From: Prevotellaceae bacterium
GTDB taxonomy: Bacteria > Bacteroidota > Bacteroidia > Bacteroidales > Bacteroidaceae
Length of the DNA: 64,000 nt
Assembly: GCA_015257125.1 (NCBI GenBank)
Contig: JABZKU010000001.1
Span: forward strand, 62,001-126,000
Direction of reading: 5' to 3'
The notes under the pieces: generated by a model
Seen by the model: the letters and a program-made list of their open reading frames with translations, nothing else
The model's database searches: none
Told to the model about the DNA's origin: nothing
Part shown: positions 17,343 to 24,728 of the stretch, piece after piece
How positions within the stretch are numbered: position 1 is the first letter of the stretch
How the letters are laid out: every line of letters starts with the position of its first letter
Position numbers and translations under genes: made by a program

Positions 17343-17388
17343 GAAACACCCCCGACTTATTACGAAAAACAGGATGGATATAAAATGA
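17320..17388 (+). pseudogene. toxin-tip 3' stub with ATGA overlap
   Basis: A second frame reads GPHKKHPRLITKNRMDIK and ends at TGA 17386-17388, overlapping the ATG at 17385. It is strongly basic. Confidence 0.35.
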
Positions 17389-17936
17389 AATGGTGGCAAA
17401 TACAATTCCCCGAAGAGGAAACTCCCTCAACACCCCTAGCTATCTCTCCAGATGAAAAAAAAACTCTTATAGACTGGATAGAGGCAATCGAATCTAACAG
17501 AAGATTTCCATTCCAATACAGACTATCCCCCAAAATGTCATTGGACGACTATATCGCCGATGACTTGGGTGTACCATTATTCTCAGAAAAAGTTCGAAAT
17601 ATCATAGATGAATTAATGACAGGCGAGGAAGGAATTGAATGGTACGAAGTGCCCGTAGTTCAGTCAAGAAATCAGTATCGTTATTTTGCTCCCAAATTCA
17701 CTAGGACTCTTGATATACTTAATGAAGACAGTTCTCTTTATGGGGTGAATAAGAGCATATTGATTAAAGCAGTACTCTCTACGGAGAAAATAAAAAAATA
17801 CTCGATTGTCCCAATTGTTGGTTCCTCTGAGGCGTTTTTCTTCCCAACGAGAATAGCAATCTCTGACAGAGTCAAAAAGGCGTTGAAAAAGGCACGAATG
17901 AGCGGAATCAGTTTCTCCCCCATCAAAGTAGATTGA
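17385..17936 (+). CDS. immunity-like protein, Imm11/Imm43-type architecture
   Basis: A 183-residue protein with LFSEKVRNIIDELMTGEEGI, the strand pair around QYRYFAPKFTRTLDIL, and the end RVKKALKKARMSGISFSPIK. These elements come in the same order as in the proteins at 7722, 9127 and 13693, and 'I-x-F-S-P' at the end is shared with the 209-residue pair. It is the last immunity-like gene of the island. Confidence 0.58.
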   Translation: MKWWQIQFPEEETPSTPLAISPDEKKTLIDWIEAIESNRRFPFQYRLSPKMSLDDYIADDLGVPLFSEKVRNIIDELMTGEEGIEWYEVPVVQSRNQYRYFAPKFTRTLDILNEDSSLYGVNKSILIKAVLSTEKIKKYSIVPIVGSSEAFFFPTRIAISDRVKKALKKARMSGISFSPIKVD

Positions 17937-18279
17937 TAGTTTTTATGCCTTGGGGCATCGTTTCAGAATGCTCGCCGGTGAATACTCCCACTGGGTTTGG
18001 AACGGCCATGTGCCGTTGCACGAGTGGAACTCCGGCAGGGAATGGAAGGACGACGGCCGGCAACACTACGGGCTTGACCGCAGGACTTGGGTCGTTGAGG
18101 AGGAGAGCTTTGTGCCGATGGCACTGCTGCTCAACGGCAAGGTGTGCAGCATTGCTACCGACCAGCTGGGCACGCCAACGGAGGCGTACAACGCCGATGG
18201 CGAAGAGGTTTGGCGACGCAGGCTCAACATGAACGGTAATTATGCTCGCTTTTCGAGTGGACATTCGTTTTGGGGCTAA
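17932..18279 (+). pseudogene. Rhs core fragment, GC-rich, right end of the island
   Basis: Reads FYALGHRFRMLAGEYSHWVW…, RQHYGLDRRTWVVEEESFVP and ATDQLGTPTEAYNADGEEVW before it ends abnormally (…FSSGHSFWG). The usual 'RYYDPETGRYISPDP' core and toxin tip are missing. Its base composition is much richer in GC than the immunity genes and similar to the housekeeping genes, which is normal for Rhs cores versus their exchanged tips. Confidence 0.85.
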
Positions 18280-18315
18280 TCCTGTTTTTTGTGGGGCTGC
18301 TCCGGCACCTTCTCC

Positions 18316-18353
18316 TCCCGATATTCCTCCGTTGGTGGAATGTCGGGATTTTT
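18316..18353 (+). terminator. intrinsic terminator closing the island
   Basis: A 12-bp stem, TCCCGATATTCC with GGAATGTCGGGA (one G-T pair), followed by TTTTT. It lies 36 nt after the last Rhs fragment. Confidence 0.65.
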
Positions 18354-19199
18354 CAGTCTGTCAAAGAGCGTGTGCGCTGATTGTGAGGACGACAGTTCGT
18401 CCGTTTTGCGCTATATGGACGCCGCAGTGCGGCGGGAAAAGGGAAAGTTGTGTTTATTCAAGCGCAAAGATAAATCTTTTGTTTCGAATAGAAGGCGTTT
18501 TTGCGAAACAATTTTCAGATTTTCTTCGCGCTGTGGTGATGAATGATAAAAACAAGTGGACTTTCTTTCGAATGCTCTCTTGTTTTGTGTCTTTCTTGGC
18601 TTCTTTTGGTGGAAAGCCGCGCGCCTTTTTCTTCTCGCTCCGCCGGCGCTTGCTCCTCGCGTGTGTAGGTGCGCCTAAGCGGACACGCCCCTGCGCATCG
18701 CGCACTCACCGCAGTTCGCATTTCTTGCCTTCACCCTTCACCTTCACCCGCAATGTGTTGAAAATGGGAGAGATACGCGTGGACTTTCGGACGGTTTTAA
18801 CACTTCACCGGTGAAGGAAAATGCCCCCTTGCCTTCACCCGTAAGGTTTTGTCCGTCAGTGTTTTGTGCCTTTCAGGTGAAGAGGTGAAGGCAAAAAACG
18901 AAAAACGGCGGACGCGCGCCTACGCGTGCGCGTTGGTCGGCGCAGGGCTCACAATCGGGGTGGGGAGGGCGGTGAGCTGTGGCGCGGAGGAGAAAGACCA
19001 ATGAGTGGGCAATACCGGCGCGCCTTTTTGCCCTTGGTTGGGGGCGTCGTGGCGTTTCGCTCACCGATAACTCTTTTTAGACGCCACCGCGTGTGGAAAA
19101 TTTGTATTTTTGCCGTGGGGCGTAGGGGCTTAGGGCGCGTGGTTCGCCATTTTGCCCGACCCACCGTTGCCCCCGGCACATCAAAACAAAACAAGACAC
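18354..19199. other. gene-free stretch
   Basis: No credible gene. It contains the inverted-repeat element at 18725-18894 and, at 19105-19112, TATTTTTG, a possible -7 box for the downstream PLP-enzyme gene; no matching -33 box is visible. Confidence 0.5.
18725..18894. repeat. intergenic element with inverted ends, copy A
   Basis: The left end TTGCCTTCACCCTTCACC (18725-18742) is the near inverse of the right end GGTGAAGAGGTGAAGGCAA (18876-18894). An inner palindrome CTTCACCGGTGAAG and another TTGCCTTCACCC lie inside. Both this copy and the one at 37638 are followed by AAAACGAAA and a GC-alternating palindrome. Confidence 0.6.
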
Positions 19200-20399
19200 A
19201 TGAAAAAAAACACCCGTTCCATTCACTGCGCCTATCCGCGCCGCGATGCTTACGACGCCTTGAGTATGCCCGTCTATGAAAGTGTGGCGTATGAATTCGA
19301 AAACGCGGCGACCATGGCCGATGTCTTTTGCGAACGCATCACGGCTCCCGACTATTCGCGCGTGGCCAATCCCACCGTCACCCACTTCGAAGACCGCGTG
19401 GCGGTCATCACCGGGGCGCGCCGCGTCGTGGCCTTCAATTCGGGCATGGCAGCCATCAGCTCCGCCCTCCTTTCGCTCACTGCGGCCGGCGCCAATGTGG
19501 TCACCTCGCGCCACCTTTTCGGCAACACCTATGCGCTGCTCACCGAAACCCTGGCGCGCTTTGGGGTCGAAGTGCGCTTTTGCGACCTCACGCGCCCCGA
19601 ACAACTCGAAACGGCTATCGATGAGCGCACGGCCTGTCTCTTCTTCGAAATCCTCACCAATCCGCAGTTGGAGGTGGCCGATGTGAGTGCACTGGCTGCG
19701 GTGGCGCACCGCCGCGGGGTGCCGTTGGTGGCCGACACGACGATGATCCCTTTCACGGAGTTCGACGGGCAGGCACTGGGCATCGATGTGGAAGTGGTGT
19801 CGAGCACCAAATATGTGAGCGGGGGCGCCACCTCGTTGGGCGGCGTGGTCATCGACTACGGGCATTTTCCGCGATTCACCGAGCGCATCACCCACGAAGC
19901 GCTTTTCAATTTGGGAGCCTACATGACACCGCAGGTGGCTCACCTGCAAACCCTCGGACTCGAAACACTCGAAGTGCGCTATCGCCGGCAAGCCGACACG
20001 GCCTGGGCTTTGGCACAGTGGTTTGCGGAGCGTTCGGAGGTGGAGCGCGTCACTTATGCCGGTTTGCCCTCGCATCCTGCCCATACCCTCTTTGCACGAC
20101 AATACGGCGGGACGTTCGGCGCGATGCTCACCCTCGATTTCGCCGATCGCGCCACGGCCTTTCGCTTCCTCGACGCCCTGCGCTTGGTGCATCGCGCCAC
20201 CAATCTCTTCGACAATCGCACCTTGGCCATCCATCCGGCAAGCACCATCTTCGGCCTCTTCACCCCCGAGCAGCGCGCCGCCATGCAGGTGCGCGAAACG
20301 ACCGTGCGCCTTAGCATCGGTTTGGAAGACGTCGACGATCTGCGCGAGGATTTTGCCCAAGCGCTTGCGGCAGCCGTGTCGGTTGCGGCTCAAGCCTGA
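19200..20399 (+). CDS. Cys/Met-metabolism PLP-dependent enzyme (methionine gamma-lyase / O-acetylhomoserine sulfhydrylase type)
   Basis: I start at ATG 19200 (MKKNTRSIHCAYPRRDAY). The 399-residue protein has the fold-type I features of this family: SRVANPTVTHFEDRVA, the FNSGMAAIS substrate loop, VADTTM, and the PLP lysine in VSSTKYVSGG. Members cleave or replace the gamma-substituent of methionine, cystathionine or O-acetylhomoserine; the exact reaction cannot be read from motifs. It precedes a PatB/MalY-type C-S lyase, so the pair likely handles sulfur amino acids. Confidence 0.8.
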   Translation: MKKNTRSIHCAYPRRDAYDALSMPVYESVAYEFENAATMADVFCERITAPDYSRVANPTVTHFEDRVAVITGARRVVAFNSGMAAISSALLSLTAAGANVVTSRHLFGNTYALLTETLARFGVEVRFCDLTRPEQLETAIDERTACLFFEILTNPQLEVADVSALAAVAHRRGVPLVADTTMIPFTEFDGQALGIDVEVVSSTKYVSGGATSLGGVVIDYGHFPRFTERITHEALFNLGAYMTPQVAHLQTLGLETLEVRYRRQADTAWALAQWFAERSEVERVTYAGLPSHPAHTLFARQYGGTFGAMLTLDFADRATAFRFLDALRLVHRATNLFDNRTLAIHPASTIFGLFTPEQRAAMQVRETTVRLSIGLEDVDDLREDFAQALAAAVSVAAQA

Positions 20400-20454
20400 T
20401 CGATCGGTTCCGCTCCTTGCTTTTTTAATGGACTCCTAACGATTTTTCCCTACC

Positions 20455-21630
20455 ATGTCTTCCTACAATTTCGACACGTACATTGACCGTACCGGTACGG
20501 GCGCGCTCAAAATCGACGCTCTCGGCCCGCGCTGGGGACGCACCGACTTGCTCCCGCTTTGGGTGGCCGATATGGATTTTCCCACCCCCGATTTCATTCT
20601 CGATGCCCTGCGCGATCGTTTGGCGCATCCCATTCTGGGCTACACGGCCGAACCGGCCGACTACCGCCCCGCCATTGTCGACTGGATGGCGGCGCACCAC
20701 GATTGGCGCATTGCGCCGGAGTGGATCAGTTTCGTGCCCGGTGTGGTGAAAGGCATTGCTTTTGTGCTGGATGCCTTCACGCAGCCCGGCGATAAAATCC
20801 TCATCCAACCGCCGGTCTATCACTTGTTTCGCCTGACGATCGAGCGCACCGGCCGAACGGTGGTGGACAATCCGCTGCGCATGCGCGAGGACGGGCAGTA
20901 TGAAATGGACTTTGACCAACTGGCTGCGGTGGCCGAGGGGGGTAAGGTGCTCGTCTTGTGCAACCCTCACAACCCGGGAGGACGCTGTTGGGATCGGGCT
21001 ACACTCGCCCGTTTGGCCGAGTTCTGTGCAGAGCGCAAGATTTTGGTGGTGAGCGATGAGATTCACGCCGATATGGCCTTGTTCGGTGCGCGGCATTGTC
21101 CCTTTGCCGATGTTTCTGCCTGTGCGGCGGCCAACAGTATCACGCTCGGAGCGCCGACGAAGACGTTCAATCTCGCCGGGGTGGTGAGTTCCTATGCCAT
21201 TGTGCCCGACGACGGGTTGCGCCAACGGTTTTTCGACTGGTTGCAGGCGCGTGAGTTGAACGAGCCCACCGTTTTCGCACCGATTGCCACGGTGGCGGCT
21301 TTTCGTCAAGGCGAAAAGTGGCGCTGCGAGATGTTGGCTTATGTGGAAGACAACATTCGTTTCGTCGAGGCCTACTGTCGTGAGCATCTCCCGGCGGTGC
21401 GCCCCATTCGTCCCGAAGCCAGTTTCTTGGTGTGGCTCGATTGTCGTGAATTGGGCTTGGCACACGACGATCTGCTCGATTTGTTTGTGGACAAGGCGCG
21501 ACTTGCGCTCAACGACGGCGAGATGTTCGGCACGGGTGGTGCCGGTTTCATGCGGCTGAATGTCGGCACGCCTCGTGCCGTGCTGGAACAGGCGATGGAG
21601 CGATTGGCAGCAGCCGTCGCGCAACTTTGA
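20455..21630 (+). CDS. PatB/MalY family aminotransferase-like C-S lyase
   Basis: A 391-residue fold-type I PLP protein. LPLWVADMDFPTPDFI at the N-terminus is the hallmark of the PatB/MalY group, followed by CNPHNPGGR, SDEIHADM, and the PLP lysine in APTKTFNLAG. These enzymes split cystathionine or cysteine to release ammonia, pyruvate and a thiol. It follows the previous gene by 55 nt and ends just before a bidirectional terminator. Confidence 0.85.
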   Translation: MSSYNFDTYIDRTGTGALKIDALGPRWGRTDLLPLWVADMDFPTPDFILDALRDRLAHPILGYTAEPADYRPAIVDWMAAHHDWRIAPEWISFVPGVVKGIAFVLDAFTQPGDKILIQPPVYHLFRLTIERTGRTVVDNPLRMREDGQYEMDFDQLAAVAEGGKVLVLCNPHNPGGRCWDRATLARLAEFCAERKILVVSDEIHADMALFGARHCPFADVSACAAANSITLGAPTKTFNLAGVVSSYAIVPDDGLRQRFFDWLQARELNEPTVFAPIATVAAFRQGEKWRCEMLAYVEDNIRFVEAYCREHLPAVRPIRPEASFLVWLDCRELGLAHDDLLDLFVDKARLALNDGEMFGTGGAGFMRLNVGTPRAVLEQAMERLAAAVAQL

Positions 21631-21648
21631 CTTTCGCCTTCAGGCAAA

Positions 21649-21682
21649 ACGCCCCGAGCAACTGAACAGCTGCTCGGGGCGT
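21649..21682. terminator. bidirectional intrinsic terminator
   Basis: A perfect 12-bp stem, ACGCCCCGAGCA with TGCTCGGGGCGT and a 10-nt loop, flanked by AAAA and TATTTT. It lies between two convergent genes and can serve both. Confidence 0.8.
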
Positions 21683-21710
21683 ATTTTGGGGGGAAGAGAA
21701 AGGGGAGTCG

Positions 21711-22493
21711 TCAGAACGAGATGTCCAGACCGGCGTCGACGACATTGTAGTCCTTCCGCATTTTGACGATCGGGGCGGTGTCGTAGATCAGGCGATAGGT
21801 GCCTCTGATGCCGATAGTGGGCGTGATGTTGTACTTGAGATCGACGGCGGCGCCGAAGCGGGCTTTCTTCAAGTAGGTGTCGGGCGTGGCTTGGTGTATG
21901 GCCGTGGTGGTGAGTTCCCATTGGTCGCCGATCTTGTGTCGCACACTGAGTGAGAGATGGCTCTTGATGCGGTTGCTAAGGACGTAGGTCTTGGCATCGG
22001 GAGCCGTTTCGGGCTGCTCCCACTCTTCGTGTTCGTAGAATAAACCGGCGGTGGCCCAAAGGAGGGTGGAGCGGGTGTTGACCAATCGGTAGCGCGACTG
22101 AAGTCCCGAAGAGAACTTGAACGCCATGCCTCTGCTGGCTGCCCACTGCGATTCGGCGTAAGGATAGATTTCAAAGGAGCGATCCAGTAAATAGCGAAAT
22201 TCGCCGTGTAGATAGCCTCCGCTTAGGGCTACATTCTTGCCGTAAGAGGAGAACTCAAACTTATTGAGGATGTTGACCACGCGGTTGCGGTGGATGAGGA
22301 TGTTGAGGTTTGCACTGTTCTTGAACGTGAGCACATTTTCCTTATCGGTTTGGAAGTTGAGCGAGGGGGTGATCATGCCTTGTAGGGTCTTCGTGCTGTC
22401 GAGCCTCATCGTCATGTTTTCCGAAAAAAGCATCTGGGCATAGAGCGTTGTAGGAGCCAGTAAGAGTAGGAAGAGGTAGAGTAGTCGTTTCAT
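21711..22493 (-). CDS. outer-membrane beta-barrel protein of unknown role (DUF481-like)
   Basis: A 260-residue protein with a signal peptide (MKRLLYLFLLLLAPTTLYA, cleavage likely after Ala19) and then alternating strands ending in …YNVVDAGLDISF with a C-terminal Phe, as expected for an outer-membrane barrel. The strand pattern and size recall DUF481/YdiY-like proteins. TATTTTTG on the minus strand at 22530-22537 may be its -7 box. Confidence 0.6.
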   Translation of the reverse strand: MKRLLYLFLLLLAPTTLYAQMLFSENMTMRLDSTKTLQGMITPSLNFQTDKENVLTFKNSANLNILIHRNRVVNILNKFEFSSYGKNVALSGGYLHGEFRYLLDRSFEIYPYAESQWAASRGMAFKFSSGLQSRYRLVNTRSTLLWATAGLFYEHEEWEQPETAPDAKTYVLSNRIKSHLSLSVRHKIGDQWELTTTAIHQATPDTYLKKARFGAAVDLKYNITPTIGIRGTYRLIYDTAPIVKMRKDYNVVDAGLDISF

Positions 22494-22589
22494 TGATTCT
22501 GTTTAGTTCGTGATGGGTTGTTTCCGGTGCAAAAATAAGCACTTTAAGATGAATTTTGTCGTCGGCGCTTGAAAAAAGTTGTGTTTATA

Positions 22590-22621
22590 TTTGGTTTATG
22601 TCGTAAACCTAATTACATTTG
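22590..22621 (+). promoter_or_regulatory. Bacteroidota-type promoter of the membrane protein/regulator operon
   Basis: TTTG (22590-22593), exactly 20 nt, then TACATTTG (22614-22621). Transcription would start near 22628, about 135 nt before the ATG at 22762. Confidence 0.75.
22593..22609. promoter_or_regulatory. operator-like inverted repeat 1
   Basis: GGTTTA-TGTCG-TAAACC, a perfect 6-bp inverted repeat with a 5-nt spacer. It occupies the space between the -33 and -7 boxes, where a bound repressor would block RNA polymerase. Confidence 0.65.
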
Positions 22622-22673
22622 CATTCAGAAAGTGGGAAAGTTCGCGATAATCCCATTTTTCTTTCGTTGTATA

Positions 22674-22688
22674 GTTTATATTGTAAAC
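22674..22688. promoter_or_regulatory. operator-like inverted repeat 2
   Basis: GTTTA-TATTG-TAAAC, the same half-sites and spacing as site 1, centred 80 bp downstream. Two sites with equal geometry make chance unlikely. Confidence 0.6.
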
Positions 22689-22761
22689 CATTTGTCGATT
22701 CGTTCTTCGCAACATCAAACAAGCAGAAGGCGAGATTTGGCAAAACATAAAAAACAACTCC

Positions 22762-23418
22762 ATGAAAAATGAACAACCCATGACGGGGCGGGAGAGTTTG
22801 GAACTCATCTCTGCCATGATTGTCGACACGCGTCGGCGCTATCACTTTGAGGATGGTCGCCTCCATCTGTTTTGGGGTTACCTCGACATCGCTGTTGCCC
22901 TGTTGGTGTGGGGCGTGGCCTACTTCACACACAGTGCTTGGGCTAACTTGTTGTGGTGGCTCATCCCCGTGGTGGGCATCCCCGTGAGCCGCTTGCTCTC
23001 GCGGAAAAGCGGATCTAAAGGGTACGCGCTCAGCTATACCGACCGCATGATCTCGAGCATGTGGCGCTATGTGGGCTTTCTTTCCTTCGCCTTTGCGCTC
23101 ATTTGTCTGCTTTTCTCCTTCGGAGGTCATCCGCAAGTGTGGATGCTGATGTTCTTTTACAGTTTCTTGGTGGTGGGCATGGGCACTGCCGTGGTCGGTC
23201 TGCTGCTCGATTACCGGTCGATGCTCTACGGCGGCGGCTTTTCCATTTTGGCCGGTGCCTTCGTCCTCACGGCGACCATCGCCGAGAGTCCGTTGCTCGA
23301 GGTGTGTGCGATGCCACTGTTCATTGCGAGCCAAGCGGCCATGTTTGTGATTCCCGGTCATCTCATCTACGCCGACACGCGACGTCGTGCGCAAAACAAA
23401 ACTGCCGGCGATGCCTAA
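22762..23418 (+). CDS. multi-spanning membrane protein partnered with a winged-helix regulator
   Basis: A 218-residue protein with about six hydrophobic segments (for example YLDIAVALLVWGVAYF, WANLLWWLIPVVGIPVS, MLMFFYSFLVVGMGTAVVGL). The N-terminus SLELISAMIVDTRRRYHFED is typical of a Bacteroidota membrane family found with small HTH proteins. The substrate or function is unknown. Its end overlaps the regulator gene by 8 nt, so the two are translationally coupled and share the operators upstream. Confidence 0.7.
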   Translation: MKNEQPMTGRESLELISAMIVDTRRRYHFEDGRLHLFWGYLDIAVALLVWGVAYFTHSAWANLLWWLIPVVGIPVSRLLSRKSGSKGYALSYTDRMISSMWRYVGFLSFAFALICLLFSFGGHPQVWMLMFFYSFLVVGMGTAVVGLLLDYRSMLYGGGFSILAGAFVLTATIAESPLLEVCAMPLFIASQAAMFVIPGHLIYADTRRRAQNKTAGDA

Positions 23419-23707
23419 TCCACTGCCTGATCTCGATCCTTTGCTCCACTCTCGGTTGCGGCTGGCGGTGGTGTCGGTACTCATGAACGTGGAGGAGGCC
23501 GATTTCACCTTCCTCCGTGAGCGCACCGCCGCCACAGCGGGCAACCTGAGTGTGCAGCTCGACAAGTTGGCGACGGCCGGTTACATAGAGGTGCTCAAAC
23601 TCCAATCGGCCAAACGCCCTCGCACCCTTTGTCGCATGACGCCCCGCGGCCGCGCGGCTTTCGAAGCCTATGTGGAGGCGCTCCGTCAGTTTGTGCCTTT
23701 CGATTGA
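23411..23707 (+). CDS. winged-helix transcriptional regulator (HTH_34/MarR-like)
   Basis: I use ATG 23411 (MPNPLPDLDPLLHSRLRLAV), which overlaps the upstream stop. The 98-residue protein is a single winged helix: RLAVVSVLMNVEEADFTFLR, the recognition helix region AGNLSVQLDKLATAGYIEV and the wing KRPRTLCRMTPRGR. This is the pattern of the small 'winged helix DNA-binding' proteins of Bacteroidota. It is a natural candidate to bind the GTTTA-N5-TAAAC sites upstream of the operon. Confidence 0.8.
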   Translation: MPNPLPDLDPLLHSRLRLAVVSVLMNVEEADFTFLRERTAATAGNLSVQLDKLATAGYIEVLKLQSAKRPRTLCRMTPRGRAAFEAYVEALRQFVPFD

Positions 23708-23802
23708 GAGGGCGCGGAGAGAACTCCCCTTTGCCGACTGACGGCTCGAATGAAGCCCCTGCCTTTGTGTACGCTTCCGGCGGCATGCCGACAGACAAAA
23801 GA

Positions 23803-23835
23803 ATGCGCGACGACTCAAGGAGAGCCGTCGCGCAT
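23803..23835 (+). terminator. hairpin downstream of the regulator
   Basis: A perfect 10-bp stem, ATGCGCGACG with CGTCGCGCAT and a 13-nt loop. No T-run follows, so termination is uncertain. The remaining 170 bp to the nitroreductase gene hold nothing readable. Confidence 0.4.
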
Positions 23836-24007
23836 GGTGCTTGAAATATTCGCTACGTGTTGTCGAAAACTACCGCGTGCTGTTGTCGGAGAACAGACTT
23901 TGTGTGCGGAGGGGGGAGGGGGAGCGTGGTCGCCTCCACATTCGTGTACTGACGTGAGCTGCGCGGTCGGCAACCTATGTGGGGAAGTGGAGTGGAAGAG
24001 GGTGTAG

Positions 24008-24526
24008 TCAGACGAAACGGATGTAGTCTTCTTTGCGCGGTGGGGTGTGCGAGGGGAAGTGTTCGGCGTGGCCGACCACACAAAGGCCGATGCCTTCGAC
24101 GTCGGCGTCGATGCCCCATTGGGCGAGGAGGGCTTTCCCCTCGGGGCGGTCGAACATCTCGTGGGCACGGTGGATCCAGCATGCACCCCAACCGAGGGCG
24201 TGGGCGGCGTTGAGGAGATTGCCCATCACGAGTGAACCGTCGTAGAGATAGGTGGGGTGGGCGCGATCGGCCAAAACCACCATGACAACAGGGGCGCCGT
24301 AAAAGGGATCGCCGTCGCGACCAAGGATTTCGGCGTTGAGGCGCGAGAGTTGGTCGCGCACCGTGCGGTCGGTGACGACAACAATGAAGGGCGACTGGCG
24401 GCCGCGGCCTGTCGGGGCGTTGGCACCGGCGTCGGCAATGCGTTGCAGATCGGCAACGGAGGGAAGGGAGTCGGGCGCAAAACGCTTGACGCTGCGCCGT
24501 GTGAGTAGCATGTCGAGAGCTTCCAT
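24008..24526 (-). CDS. nitroreductase family protein
   Basis: A 172-residue FMN enzyme: LLTRRSVKRFAPDSL at the N-terminus (flavin-binding RRSxR), APTGRGRQSPF, and GNLLNAAHALGWGACWIHRA. These are the standard nitroreductase elements. The family reduces nitro groups, quinones or flavins with NAD(P)H. Read on the minus strand, TAGTTTTG (24640-24647) could be the -7 box. It is divergent from dnaX. Confidence 0.85.
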   Translation of the reverse strand: MEALDMLLTRRSVKRFAPDSLPSVADLQRIADAGANAPTGRGRQSPFIVVVTDRTVRDQLSRLNAEILGRDGDPFYGAPVVMVVLADRAHPTYLYDGSLVMGNLLNAAHALGWGACWIHRAHEMFDRPEGKALLAQWGIDADVEGIGLCVVGHAEHFPSHTPPRKEDYIRFV

Positions 24527-24728
24527 GAGCGAAGAATGAGGGTTTTCTGTGTGCCGGCGCGAGTAAGGGAGGAGAGTTGGCGGAAGTGGAGCGCGCCCGC
24601 GTCAAGAAAACGGGGTGAAACAATGAACGAGGTGTGGCGCAAAACTACGATTTTTTGTGTGAACAGGCGCAATGGGCGCGCCGCATTTGCAAAAATAATT
24701 GTATCTTTGCTCCAAACCTACAACCAGT

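Noticed and set aside
6137..18353. Island as a prophage or conjugative element
   Set aside because: No integrase, transposase, phage structural, mob or tra gene, and no tRNA at the edges.
18725..18894. GTGAAGG repeats as a possible CRISPR
   Set aside because: Units are inverted and irregularly spaced, with no cas genes in the window.
18900..19199. Possible SAM riboswitch before the sulfur amino-acid genes
   Set aside because: No conserved SAM-aptamer core could be found between the putative promoter and ATG 19200.
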